This document shows, in pieces, positions 17,219 to 26,401 of a DNA stretch of 64,000 nucleotides. How positions within the stretch are numbered: the first letter of the stretch is position 1; each line of letters starts with the position of its first letter. The DNA is from CAZBMD01 sp964493325 (GTDB lineage: Bacteria; Babelota; Babeliae; Babelales; RVW-14). The notes beneath the pieces are model-generated. The model did no database searches. It worked only from the letters and a program-made list of their open reading frames with translations, and was not told the DNA's origin. A program made the position numbers and the translations under genes. The stretch lies in assembly GCA_964493325.1 (NCBI GenBank), contig CAZBMD010000001.1:124001-188000 (forward strand), given 5' to 3'.

Positions 17219-18910
17219 CTATTGTTCTTTGTCTTTAGGTTTTAACTTTGTATTAAAACGAATGCTTCGTTCTTCTGCAATAGATTCATCCCACTGGTTT
17301 GGCGGCTCTCCGGCAAATGTGAGTAGTGGAGATATATCAAATCTGGTTTTGAACTCTGTAAATGATTCCCACAATGGCTTGCCTGGTGGTGGTTTAAAGA
17401 TTCCTTCAATCTCAATGATAGGAACGCCATGTTCTTTTGTGACTATCGAGACCAATGTGACGTTTACATCAACTTTTTTCTTATCAATAATTTTTGTAAG
17501 CTCATCAAGAATTTCATTAGGCAATAATCGTTCTTTGATAAAAGGTGCCCACAATTCAGTTTTTTCTTGAATGGCTTTTCCAGCTTCTTTGACTAAATTT
17601 TGAAGCGTTATTTTTTTTGGCATTTTATTAGGAGGAATAATTTTTTTCAGTGGAATCATTTCTTTACTCTCTGTTTTTTCAGCTATTGCTGATAGATGAG
17701 CTACTTCAAGATATCCTCTGACACTTAAAATTCCTAACCCAAAAATAATTAGCAGTAATGCACAGACAATCTGTTTATTCATGAGTGCATCATGGGTTCG
17801 AGCAAATTCTTTGCGTCGTAGGTTAAAATCATCAAGAATTGGTGATGGAAGAGTGGCGCCAAGTGCCAGCGAAAAAGGACTCCACAGTGCCGGTGGATTT
17901 TTGATTGCATTTTTGACTCCTTTTTCTTGTAAGATTTTTTTGCAATCAAAAGGTTCGCAGGGGATTTGAAGAGCGTTACTTGCAACTTCAGCCATGTGTT
18001 TTATTTCTAACCCCTTGCCGACAAGAAGAATTTTTTGCACGCCCTGATAATCATTAAGTTTCATGCTAAATGAGTTGAGCGTAAATTGAATATCGTTAAA
18101 AAGGCTCATTATATGTCTATTTGCTGCGATATCAAAGCTTTCGGTTCCATTAAAATTAAGACCAGATGAAAATAGGCGAGCATAGACGTTGCTTATTGGC
18201 TCATTAATCTCTTCGCTGATATGTTTTGCAAGCGTTGTAATGCCTCGTTGAATATTGCGTGTAAGACGCAACTCTCCGCTGTATAAGAAGGCGATACGCG
18301 TTGCGTTGAGCGAGAGATCAATAAACGCACACCCGCTGGAAATATTTTTATATTCAGAGATGTTTTGATATAATCCGTACAAAGCAAAAAAATCAACAGA
18401 AATACAATTAGGGTCGATGCCAGCGTCATTGTATAGCGTTAAAACATCCTGAAGATCGCTTTTTCTTATAGCCGCAACAAGCACGTGCGACGTTTGTTGT
18501 TCGGTATTTTCTTTGGTTACAATAAAATCAATTAAGGCATCATCAATTGCAAATGGCAGCATACTTTCAACTTCATAATCAAGTACCATGCGAATTTTTT
18601 CTTGATCAATAAAGGGTATCTGTAAGCTTTTAAAAATAATAAGCGATGATGGAATACTGATGCATACTTGGTCAAATCGTGGCATCTGAGCTATGCATTT
18701 TCTTAAGGCTGCCGTTGTTTTTTGAGCGATGGTTTCACCTGTTTCAGTTTCAATTGCATATGATGCAAGTGATTCAATTATAGTTCCTCCACGCTTTGCA
18801 TAGATTAAAGCAGCTTTTATCTCGTCATCTTGAATGCTCAAACCAAGAATGCGTTGGGCAAGAATACGTTTGTGACGAAATTTTTCAGGTAAAAAAAGCG
18901 CAGCAATCAT
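17219..18910 (-). CDS. PilM/GspL-like inner-membrane assembly protein
   Basis: The 563-residue protein has an N-terminal actin-like domain of about 340 residues (RILGLSIQDDEIKAAL, VCISIPSSLIIFKSLQIPF, CAFIDLSLNATRIAFLYSGE, KILLVGKGLEI), a single transmembrane helix near 383-401 and a periplasmic part of about 150 residues. This matches GspL, or a fusion of PilM with a PilN-like segment, the assembly platform that contacts the motor ATPase and the secretin. The conserved actin-like phosphate loops are weakly preserved, so ATP binding is uncertain. Its start overlaps the stop of the upstream secretin gene (ATGA). Confidence 0.8.
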   Translation of the reverse strand: MIAALFLPEKFRHKRILAQRILGLSIQDDEIKAALIYAKRGGTIIESLASYAIETETGETIAQKTTAALRKCIAQMPRFDQVCISIPSSLIIFKSLQIPFIDQEKIRMVLDYEVESMLPFAIDDALIDFIVTKENTEQQTSHVLVAAIRKSDLQDVLTLYNDAGIDPNCISVDFFALYGLYQNISEYKNISSGCAFIDLSLNATRIAFLYSGELRLTRNIQRGITTLAKHISEEINEPISNVYARLFSSGLNFNGTESFDIAANRHIMSLFNDIQFTLNSFSMKLNDYQGVQKILLVGKGLEIKHMAEVASNALQIPCEPFDCKKILQEKGVKNAIKNPPALWSPFSLALGATLPSPILDDFNLRRKEFARTHDALMNKQIVCALLLIIFGLGILSVRGYLEVAHLSAIAEKTESKEMIPLKKIIPPNKMPKKITLQNLVKEAGKAIQEKTELWAPFIKERLLPNEILDELTKIIDKKKVDVNVTLVSIVTKEHGVPIIEIEGIFKPPPGKPLWESFTEFKTRFDISPLLTFAGEPPNQWDESIAEERSIRFNTKLKPKDKEQ

Positions 18911-21648
18911 ACTGAAACCTTTCTACCAGCAGTTGATTCTGAGTTATGTGCAGATCTATCTGCTGAGGTCCGTAAAGCTAAGAAATCTTTAAACTGGTTT
19001 CGTTGGTTTACAAGATTGTCTTCTTGCGCTTGATTTTGTGGGGTTATCATATCTTTAAAAAGCTCGCGAGGAGAACTCGTAGGTGATCTATCTATTGGTT
19101 TGTTATCTGCGTTGTTGTCTGTAAGATGTTGATCTGAGAGTAATTGTTTCAGTCGATCTCTTTTTTCTTGAAGAGAATAGTCAAGAGCTTGCTCTTCTGT
19201 TAATGCTCCTGTTTGTTGATTTGGTACACTTTCTTTTGTTGGAATTTGAATAGTAAGTGGCTCGATAAATTGTTGCTCTGTTGCGATGGCTGGTGTCTGC
19301 GTTGAGGTATTAGTTTTTTTGGAGAGAGTTCTATTGCTACCATTGCCTTGCAATAGATTGTCTGATGTTTTCAAAGCCATAAATGGCTGCTCTTGATCTC
19401 GTCTTTCATTCTGCTCTTCAATGATTTCTTGTCGAATTGTTTGAGATCGATAATACGGATCATTACGAATATCAACGGTTGTTGGTTGATAGCGAGCGTT
19501 AGCAAAATCTATTACCTTGTGAGAGTAGTTTTCCTTGGCAGGATTAAAGAACCAATTGTGAATAGGGTCGTGTGTACGCTTTGTTTCGATAGCTTCTTCA
19601 ATTCTGTTAGTGGCATCATGCATCTTCATTTTTGTGTACATTTGAATACCAGGGATTTGACGTGGCTTAATGATCGTTGGTGCCATAAAAATAAAAATAT
19701 ATTCTTTTTTGACTGTTCGTTCTTGACTCTTAAATAGCCACCCAAGGATTGGAATGTCGCCAAGTAATGGGGTTTTACTTTTACTTTCATCGACTTTTGT
19801 TTTTACAAAACCGCCAAGAACCAGTACTTGCCCATCAGCAACCGTGACATTTGTTTTGAGATTTTTTGTATTTCTGATGTTACCTGCAGTATCAACAAAA
19901 TCTTCGATGGTAACGTTCATATCCATACGGATAAGCCCCTCAAGATTTATTTGAGGCTGAACTTGAATACTTGTTTTTACAGGAATTTCAGTAAAACTTT
20001 GACGAGCATCGCCCTCTTCTGCCACCACGCGCTTGGTCTCGCCAACTTCTATTGATGCGCTTGTCTTGTTTGCAACAGTGACAAATGGTTGAGAAAGGAG
20101 TGTGGCATTCACTTGGGATTTGAGCATGCGAAAAACACCCCAAATATTGTCTTTTTTTCCAAAGCTTAAAACAGTTGCTCCTTGGGCAGCTACAAGCTGG
20201 TTGAGTAAGCTGCCAAGTAAGCTGACTGGAGTTGTGTCTGTTGAAGAAACTGGTTCAAGACTAGGATTGCCTGTTAAAGCTGCTGATTGAAAGTCTATGT
20301 TGTGTCCAATTTGTCCATGTTTTTTGTTTCGTAGCATACCTCCAAGGCTTTTGGCATCGTCGACCGAAACGGAGACAATGAGTGTTTCGATGGCGACTTG
20401 AGGCTGTGGTTTATCAAGATCAATAATTGTTTGTTTGAGTAACTTCCAATCTTGTTTATCGGTGGATGAGACTATGAGCCTATTTCCATCTTTATCGACT
20501 TGAAACTTCATTGATTTGAAATATTTGACGCCTCCTCGCACTGCCCCATATTTGCCTGCTTGTGCTCCAATTGTTGATTCTGGGGCTTGCGTAACTTCTT
20601 TTAGGATATCCATGATTTGTTGAGCATCGGTGTGTTTGAGCTCAAAAATATGAAGAGGAGATTCGGTTCCTTGCAGTTCTGTATCAATGTGTTTAGTAAT
20701 GAAATCGATAATTTTTTCAATTGAAGCATTATTGCCAAGCAGAACAAGAGAGTTTGTTCGTTCTTCAGCGATGATGCGTGTACCGGGTGAAAAATACTCA
20801 GAGGTGCCTTCGGATGTTTTGCCCAGTAGTCGAGCAAGTGGATTCCCTTCTGGCTTCTTGACTAAAAGATCAAGAATTCCTTTGACGTCGGCGGCGTTTG
20901 CTCGCTTAAGACGGACAACAGCAACCGTTTCTTGCATACCCATCTGGTCAAGTTCAAGGAGAAGTCGAGCAGCGGCTTTGATGTTGAGAGACTTGTCGGT
21001 GATGATAAACGCATTGGCATCTTTTTGTTCAACGACGTTATTTGGAGAACTGAGCATACTCAGGAGCAGATCTTTAACGTCAGCTACTTGAATGTTGTTT
21101 AAAAAAAGAACGTAACGAATTTCAAGTTCACTGTTTGGTAGCGTCTCAGGGCCAACATTGATGTAGGCTGGCAGTGCTTGTGTGAGTTTTTTATCACGCG
21201 GAATAATTTTATAAATGTCTTCATTTTCAATAAGCGAAAAACCGGCCATCTCAAGTACACTCAAGAAAATATTCCATGCGCCATCAGCGGTCAATGGGTC
21301 TCGAATAGTGAGCGATATCTTTGCCCCTTCTAAAGTTTTATCGGGGATGATGTTAAGCTTTCTTATCTCTGCCATGTAGTTTATAAAGTTTATCAGGTCA
21401 GTGTTTTCAAAATTAAAGAAAATGTCTTTTTTTGCCTCACCACGATTTTTTGCATCACCTTGCAAGGTTGATTGATTTTGTTTATTGATGGATTGTGACG
21501 CATCAATAATAGGGAGTGGCGGCAAAGAATTTTGCTGGTCAATAGTATTAGTTAATTCTTGATTTAAATCTGTAAAAGCTGTCCCAGAGGCAATACACAT
21601 GATTGATAAAAAAAAGATTATGCTGCGCGGGTGTTTTTTGGTATTCAT
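18907..21648 (-). CDS. Secretin (GspD/PilQ family), first copy in the operon
   Basis: The 913-residue protein has a signal peptide (MNTKKHPRSIIFFLSIMC...), an N0-like domain (FFNFENTDLINFINYMAE), N1-type repeats (LHIFELKHTDAQQIMDILKE and similar) and a secretin core with ASIEVGETKRVV, VLVLGGFVKTK and TPLLGDIPILGWLF. The C-terminal region of about 200 residues is polar, Gln/Thr/Asp-rich and probably disordered. I prefer the ATG at 21648, which has an AAGGATG site and gives a proper signal peptide, over the ATG at 21672. It should form the outer-membrane gate of the system encoded by this operon. It is a paralogue of the protein at 14226-16679. Confidence 0.93.
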   Translation of the reverse strand: MNTKKHPRSIIFFLSIMCIASGTAFTDLNQELTNTIDQQNSLPPLPIIDASQSINKQNQSTLQGDAKNRGEAKKDIFFNFENTDLINFINYMAEIRKLNIIPDKTLEGAKISLTIRDPLTADGAWNIFLSVLEMAGFSLIENEDIYKIIPRDKKLTQALPAYINVGPETLPNSELEIRYVLFLNNIQVADVKDLLLSMLSSPNNVVEQKDANAFIITDKSLNIKAAARLLLELDQMGMQETVAVVRLKRANAADVKGILDLLVKKPEGNPLARLLGKTSEGTSEYFSPGTRIIAEERTNSLVLLGNNASIEKIIDFITKHIDTELQGTESPLHIFELKHTDAQQIMDILKEVTQAPESTIGAQAGKYGAVRGGVKYFKSMKFQVDKDGNRLIVSSTDKQDWKLLKQTIIDLDKPQPQVAIETLIVSVSVDDAKSLGGMLRNKKHGQIGHNIDFQSAALTGNPSLEPVSSTDTTPVSLLGSLLNQLVAAQGATVLSFGKKDNIWGVFRMLKSQVNATLLSQPFVTVANKTSASIEVGETKRVVAEEGDARQSFTEIPVKTSIQVQPQINLEGLIRMDMNVTIEDFVDTAGNIRNTKNLKTNVTVADGQVLVLGGFVKTKVDESKSKTPLLGDIPILGWLFKSQERTVKKEYIFIFMAPTIIKPRQIPGIQMYTKMKMHDATNRIEEAIETKRTHDPIHNWFFNPAKENYSHKVIDFANARYQPTTVDIRNDPYYRSQTIRQEIIEEQNERRDQEQPFMALKTSDNLLQGNGSNRTLSKKTNTSTQTPAIATEQQFIEPLTIQIPTKESVPNQQTGALTEEQALDYSLQEKRDRLKQLLSDQHLTDNNADNKPIDRSPTSSPRELFKDMITPQNQAQEDNLVNQRNQFKDFLALRTSADRSAHNSESTAGRKVSV

Positions 21649-21675
21649 ACCTTTTTCATCCTTATTAATCATTTA

Positions 21676-22806
21676 TTATGCCCGTTGACGTTGAGTACGT
21701 GTTCGCAAGTTATCCATGAGTTTTTTGCGAACATCCATCATTGTTTTTTGGCGTACAGGGTTAGGATGTCGTTTCTTGAATTTACGTAAATTGGTTTCTC
21801 GTTCTTGTAGCCTACTCATGCTTTGATCTGATATAACAGTTGGGGTTGATCCTGCAGCAAAATCAAACTGGCTTGCCGAGTCAAAGCGCGTAAATCGATA
21901 TGTGTGGAACAAGTCGCTTTGAGCTCGTCGAATTTGCATATTTACAGAATCGCCCTGTCGAACACTTGATAGTGTATCATAAATAGCAAGGCGATTTTTT
22001 GGTTCCGCTGTTGCCAGGTTGTTTACCGCGACAATGATATCATTTTGCTTGAGCCCTAAGAGAGAGCCGATTTCTTGCTCGCCAATTTTTCCAACACGAA
22101 TTCCAACAGGCGCTCCTTCGTAAAAAGCCATACCAACCAAGGGCACGCGCTCAATAAAGTTGCCAAGTGAATCAATTTCTTTGGCAAAAGCCTGGTGGTC
22201 AACATCAAACGTAAATGAATCAAGTTGCTTAACTGTTTTTTTGAGTGCTTCAGGAGCTGCAAGATCTAACTTATTGTCTTCTTTTCGCAAAAAAAATGTT
22301 TCTTGCTGGCCATTGGCGCGTAAAAAAATAACTCGGTTACGTGCAATCTTTATAACTTGAGCGTCTTTTATCTTTTCTCCAACGTGATAAAGACCTTCTT
22401 TGTTGGTTTCATCAGCGATCATTGCAACGTTACGCATTTCATCTGATGATACAATAATTCCTTTAAGGGCGATGCTCAGTGGAGCTACAAATTCCTGTCT
22501 TTTTTGCTCAGGAGGTTGGGGGATAATAGGAGCTCGAAGCTCAGGAACAGGAGTTGTAAAATTCTTTTGTGATGGCTGCGGAATAGGGGGCGGCATTGGA
22601 GCAACAAATGTTCCAAAAATATCATTTTGATAAATACTTTCAAGGTTGACGATCGAAGCTGCGTCCTTTTTTTTTAAAGGTTCGCTGACAATTGGTTTTT
22701 TGATCCGTAGTCGCGGAGCTTCTTGATGGAGTAGCTGAGTCAAAGACAAAACCACAATAAAAATACTCAGGAGTGAGCTATTTACGATCCATAACTGTTG
22801 CTTCAT
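21676..22806 (-). CDS. GspC-like protein with PDZ domain
   Basis: The 376-residue protein has one N-terminal transmembrane helix (about 6-24), a proline-rich linker (about 70-100), a domain at about 105-185 resembling the GspC homology region (IALKGIIVSSDEMRNVAMIAD), and a PDZ-like domain at about 215-300 (GAPVGIRVGKIGEQEIGSLLGLKQNDIIVAVN). GspC couples the inner-membrane platform to the secretin in type II secretion. A basic C-terminal tail rich in Arg and Lys extends past the PDZ domain, which is unusual. The ATG at 22806 follows AAGGAAAG; the earlier in-frame TTG is not needed. It is the first gene of the five-gene cluster. Confidence 0.8.
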   Translation of the reverse strand: MKQQLWIVNSSLLSIFIVVLSLTQLLHQEAPRLRIKKPIVSEPLKKKDAASIVNLESIYQNDIFGTFVAPMPPPIPQPSQKNFTTPVPELRAPIIPQPPEQKRQEFVAPLSIALKGIIVSSDEMRNVAMIADETNKEGLYHVGEKIKDAQVIKIARNRVIFLRANGQQETFFLRKEDNKLDLAAPEALKKTVKQLDSFTFDVDHQAFAKEIDSLGNFIERVPLVGMAFYEGAPVGIRVGKIGEQEIGSLLGLKQNDIIVAVNNLATAEPKNRLAIYDTLSSVRQGDSVNMQIRRAQSDLFHTYRFTRFDSASQFDFAAGSTPTVISDQSMSRLQERETNLRKFKKRHPNPVRQKTMMDVRKKLMDNLRTRTQRQRA

Positions 22807-22892
22807 AGTCAACTTTCCTTGTTTACAGACTTCGAAGATACTTTTAACGTATCTCTACTGTCAAGTAAACACTACAGGTATTCTTATTTTTT

Positions 22893-23879
22893 TTACGGAG
22901 CAGGAATCACACGCAATATTTTCTGAATAATGGCGTCTGGTGATACATTTTCCGCTTCAGCTTCGTACGTTAAAATAATGCGGTGTCGTAGGACATCGGC
23001 TGCAACAGCTTTGACGTCGTCAGGTATAACAAAGTGACGCTTTTTCAAAAAAGCATAACCTTTTGCTGCCTGCGTTAAGCGGAGACTCGCGCGAGGAGAT
23101 GCTCCGTATTGAATAAAGTGCTCAATGTCTTCAAGTCGATGTTCAGTTGGATTTCGTGAGGCGAAAACAATATTCAATATGTAGTCAGTAACTTTGTCAT
23201 CGATATATATTTCTTTGACCAGTTGTTGGTCTGCAAGAATGTCCTGAATTTCAATAATTTTATTAATCGTTTGAGGCTTTAAAGCTTTTGCAATAATATC
23301 TCGTTCTTCAGCCATCTTAGGATACGTGATCAATATTTTAAACATAAACCGATCGACTTGTGCTTCTGGTAGACGATAGGTTCCTTCTTGATCTATAGGA
23401 TTTTGCGTTGCAAGAACTAAAAAAGGCTGATCAAGAGGGAATGTCGTATCCCCAATGGTGACTTGATGTTCTTGCATAGCTTCAAGTAGGGCAGATTGTA
23501 CTTTTGCTGGTGCGCGATTTATTTCGTCAGCAAGAATAAGGTTGCTAAAAATAGGACCTTTTTTGGTTTGAAACTCTTGTGTCTTTGGATTGTAAATTAA
23601 AGTTCCAATAAGATCTGCAGGTAATAAATCAGGGGTAAACTGAATCCTTCTAAAATGAAGTCCAATTGCATCAGATATAGATTTAATCAAAGTTGTTTTT
23701 GCAAGACCTGGTACGCCTTCCAAGAGGACGTGTCCATTGCATAATAAGCTGATGAGTATGCGATCGATAATTTGCTCTTGCCCCACAATAACTTTGCGGA
23801 TCTCGTTTTTGAGATCTTGCCATTTTATTGATTTTTCTTTGACAAGTTCTGCGGTGTTGTGAGAAGAAAATTGTTCCAT
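22893..23879 (-). CDS. MoxR-family AAA+ ATPase
   Basis: At 328 residues this is a typical MoxR ATPase: Walker A GVPGLAKTT, Walker B LILADEINRAPAKVQSALLEAM, sensor 1 LATQNPIDQEGTYRLPEAQ, and an arginine-finger region. MoxR proteins act as chaperones that assemble or activate complexes, usually with a von Willebrand A-domain partner encoded next door. No such partner is visible here; the next gene on the strand is the gspC-like one, 86 bases downstream, so it may serve the envelope machine. GAGAGGG precedes the ATG. Confidence 0.93.
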   Translation of the reverse strand: MEQFSSHNTAELVKEKSIKWQDLKNEIRKVIVGQEQIIDRILISLLCNGHVLLEGVPGLAKTTLIKSISDAIGLHFRRIQFTPDLLPADLIGTLIYNPKTQEFQTKKGPIFSNLILADEINRAPAKVQSALLEAMQEHQVTIGDTTFPLDQPFLVLATQNPIDQEGTYRLPEAQVDRFMFKILITYPKMAEERDIIAKALKPQTINKIIEIQDILADQQLVKEIYIDDKVTDYILNIVFASRNPTEHRLEDIEHFIQYGASPRASLRLTQAAKGYAFLKKRHFVIPDDVKAVAADVLRHRIILTYEAEAENVSPDAIIQKILRVIPAP

Positions 23880-24130
23880 GCTTGCCCTCTCTTCTATAAA
23901 TTTGCATTCTAACGAAACTTAAAGAGCTCGTATGATGACTCTACCTGGCATTCTATCAGATTACAAAAGAAAGTTGAGTTCTATTTTTTGTAATCAGTGA
24001 TGCATTATTTGAGATGATGGCTGATCGTTAAAAGATGTTAGTTAATACTTGTTTGAATTAGTTATTTTTATTGGTAACAATAGGTCATGATTTTTGTGAA
24101 GATATATAAATCTAACATTCAGGAATTGGA

Positions 24131-25432
24131 ATGAACAAGCAATTATTAAGTATACTATTTATTTGTTTATTGCAAGTGTCATGTCTCAAATATAGCATCT
24201 ATGCTGATATATGCTCATTGCAAGATTTTTCATTTAAAAAATTGTCGAATGAACTTTTGACGGTGAAAATTGATGAAAAAATTCCTGATTATATTAAAGA
24301 TGAAAACGGAGAGCGGGAGGTTCCTCTGAGTCTAAAGGCACAATTATATACCTATCTTCCAATATTGGATGTCAAAACTTCTGTAAAAACTTTATATGGA
24401 CATACTGGTTCAGTTAATTCGGTAATTCAGCTTAATATTGGGGTTTTTGCAGGATGCCTTGCTTCTGCATCTTATGATCGTACAGTCAGAATATGGAACT
24501 CTTTTACAGGTAAATGTTTACGTATTCTTAAACACTCATCTGCCGTTAGATCAGTAATGCAGCTTCAACATGGAGATTATGCAGGATATCTTGCCTCTGT
24601 TTCTTGGGAACATATAGTTACAATTTGGAATCCTTTGTCAGGTAAATGTGTCTGTATACTAAAAGGGCATACTGGCTTCATTCACTCAGTAATCCAGCTG
24701 AGTCATGGCGATTTAGCAGAATGCCTTATATCTGCATCTTGGGACAATTCGGTTAGGGTTTGGAATCCTTATTCAGGTGAATGTATTCGTGCATTGTCTT
24801 ATGATGAAGATCGTGAACTTGATTTTTGGCCTTCTGTTACGGGTGAGCGTATACGCACGTTAAAGCAGCTTAGACCGGTTAATGCTGCTATTAAGTTAAA
24901 GTATGGCGAATATGCAGGACATTTTTTGTTTGTTCCGAATGATTGTATTTTGAGAATTTTAGATCCGATTACTGGCAACTATGTACGTTCTTTGGAAAAA
25001 TATATGTGCGCAGGTAGTGGAAAAGTGCAATTGAGGAATGGCAATATTGCGGCCGGATTTGTTGATTGTTCAATTAAAGTTAGAGATATATCAGGTGGTC
25101 GTGATGAATGTATAAGATCTCTTAGTGGGCACAGCGATTTTATTACATCATTGATCCAATTAGAAGATGGACGATTAGTATCGACTTCTTGGGGGCATGT
25201 CATCAAAATATGGGATATGTATCCGCAAGATGTATGCGATCTTTCTTTGGAGCAGTATATCCTTGTTGCTCAGTTGCAGTTTCACAAGAGGAATGGAGAT
25301 AATATTCAATTGCATGCAGACTGGTATGAAGTTTTTAATACGCTACCAGAATATTTTCAGAATCAATACCTTGAGTATTTAGATAATCATTCTTTCAATT
25401 TTGCACACAGAAGGTGGTGCGCTATTTTATAA
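24131..25432 (+). CDS. Exported WD40-repeat protein
   Basis: The 433-residue protein has a signal peptide (about 1-25) and, from about residue 85 to 375, six or seven WD40-type blades such as LYGHTGSVNSVIQL...SASYDRTVRIWN, with SGKCV or similar turns between them. Several blades are degenerate, lacking the usual GH or WD dipeptides. WD40 propellers are interaction platforms rather than enzymes. The C-terminal 55 residues are unrelated and rich in Gln and Tyr. AGGAATTGG precedes the ATG. The gene has its own 250-base upstream region and ends in an 11-base convergent overlap with the pterin dehydratase-like gene. Eukaryote-type repeats plus export suggest a role in host contact; this is inference. 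Confidence 0.8.
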   Translation: MNKQLLSILFICLLQVSCLKYSIYADICSLQDFSFKKLSNELLTVKIDEKIPDYIKDENGEREVPLSLKAQLYTYLPILDVKTSVKTLYGHTGSVNSVIQLNIGVFAGCLASASYDRTVRIWNSFTGKCLRILKHSSAVRSVMQLQHGDYAGYLASVSWEHIVTIWNPLSGKCVCILKGHTGFIHSVIQLSHGDLAECLISASWDNSVRVWNPYSGECIRALSYDEDRELDFWPSVTGERIRTLKQLRPVNAAIKLKYGEYAGHFLFVPNDCILRILDPITGNYVRSLEKYMCAGSGKVQLRNGNIAAGFVDCSIKVRDISGGRDECIRSLSGHSDFITSLIQLEDGRLVSTSWGHVIKIWDMYPQDVCDLSLEQYILVAQLQFHKRNGDNIQLHADWYEVFNTLPEYFQNQYLEYLDNHSFNFAHRRWCAIL

Positions 25433-26228
25433 AACGCTCCTTTTTTTTGAGTCGAATCTTTGGTTTTTTGTGCCTATGAGATTGCTTTTGGTCTAAGTTT
25501 TTAGGTGCAAGTATTAGTTCATTGATGGCCAATAATGCTTGTTCGCTATCTACAAAATTCTGATTTTTGCTTCCTACATCAATACGTAATTGATTGAATT
25601 CTATTTGTAGTTTGTAAGATTCAAGCTGGTATTGGTTTTTAATGACAGCAATAAGAGCGTGCACTTCGATGGATTTTTTGATGCACGATAGAAACGAGTC
25701 AAAAATAAATGTGCGATATTTTTTACTGTTGGATGACGAGTTATATCTCCAATTTTTAACAGTTTTACACGAAATTTTTGTATCAGACGATGGATGATTT
25801 TGTATTTTTGGCTGTTGGTGATTATTTTTATTAATTATTTGATACATGATTTTTGCGGCGAGAATAAAGTCGTTTTCAGAGAGACCGTTAATTGAGTGAG
25901 TATAGATGATAAGATTGATAGATTTGTCAGCTATTTCGAAGTTTGCGTGATGCCCCTCTGTTTCGCAGATAGATGCTATCTTGTCAATAAAATTATACAG
26001 CTGCTCGTGAGTGGTGAATGTGAATTTTTTGAAAATTTTATTGTCATTATCAGCGCGCCATTGGCCTGGTAGTCTTTTGATCAAAGAGTGGATCTGCTTT
26101 GATGAAAGTTTTTTGATATTGTTATTGTGGCACGGTTCACAGTATTGATTATATAAAGAGTTTTTATTCTGCGCAGCCACCGTAAAAGGTATGAACAGCA
26201 AAAGCGAGAGACTTATTGAGATAAACAT
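25422..26228 (-). CDS. Exported pterin-4a-carbinolamine dehydratase-like protein
   Basis: After a signal peptide (1-19) this 268-residue protein carries a domain (about 28-132) matching pterin-4a-carbinolamine dehydratase: C30-x2-C33, LPGQWRAD, KKFTFTTHEQ, GHHANFEI with H93-H94, YTHSINGLSENDF with H111, and ILAAKI. H93, H94 and H111 align with the catalytic histidines that dehydrate 4a-hydroxy-tetrahydrobiopterin. This enzyme is normally a cytoplasmic protein of about 100 residues; here it has an export signal and a basic C-terminal extension of about 135 residues. CEPCH also reads as a c-type haem motif, but C-x-x-C is usual at this place in bacterial members. Function outside the cytoplasm is unknown. 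It overlaps the WD40 gene tail to tail. Confidence 0.75.
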   Translation of the reverse strand: MFISISLSLLLFIPFTVAAQNKNSLYNQYCEPCHNNNIKKLSSKQIHSLIKRLPGQWRADNDNKIFKKFTFTTHEQLYNFIDKIASICETEGHHANFEIADKSINLIIYTHSINGLSENDFILAAKIMYQIINKNNHQQPKIQNHPSSDTKISCKTVKNWRYNSSSNSKKYRTFIFDSFLSCIKKSIEVHALIAVIKNQYQLESYKLQIEFNQLRIDVGSKNQNFVDSEQALLAINELILAPKNLDQKQSHRHKKPKIRLKKKERFIK

Positions 26229-26358
26229 AATAGTAGCCCTATTTTTTTTAACAGAGATGATTTAACGAAGAGATTATTGCAGAATTATTTTTTTTAAATC
26301 AATGAAAAAATTAAAAGAGCTAAGATGGTAGGCTTGTAGCAAGCTGGGAGATTTTTTT

Positions 26359-26392
26359 GAGTCTGAAGGGATCGTTAAATCTCTTCAGACTC
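26359..26392. repeat. Imperfect hairpin without a T run on its 3' side
   Basis: A 14-base inverted repeat with one G-T wobble (26359-26372 with 26379-26392) lies nine bases from the stop of the ATP-grasp gene. T residues lie on the wrong side for a standard terminator in either direction. It may still slow polymerase or protect the mRNA end. Confidence 0.5.
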
Positions 26393-26401
26393 AGAGTGTG
26401 G

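Noticed and set aside
26109..26142. CxxCH haem-binding motif in the exported pterin dehydratase-like protein
   Set aside because: Bacterial pterin dehydratases often have C-x-x-C at the same place, and the rest of the domain matches that family and no cytochrome c fold. The histidine after the second cysteine is probably coincidental.
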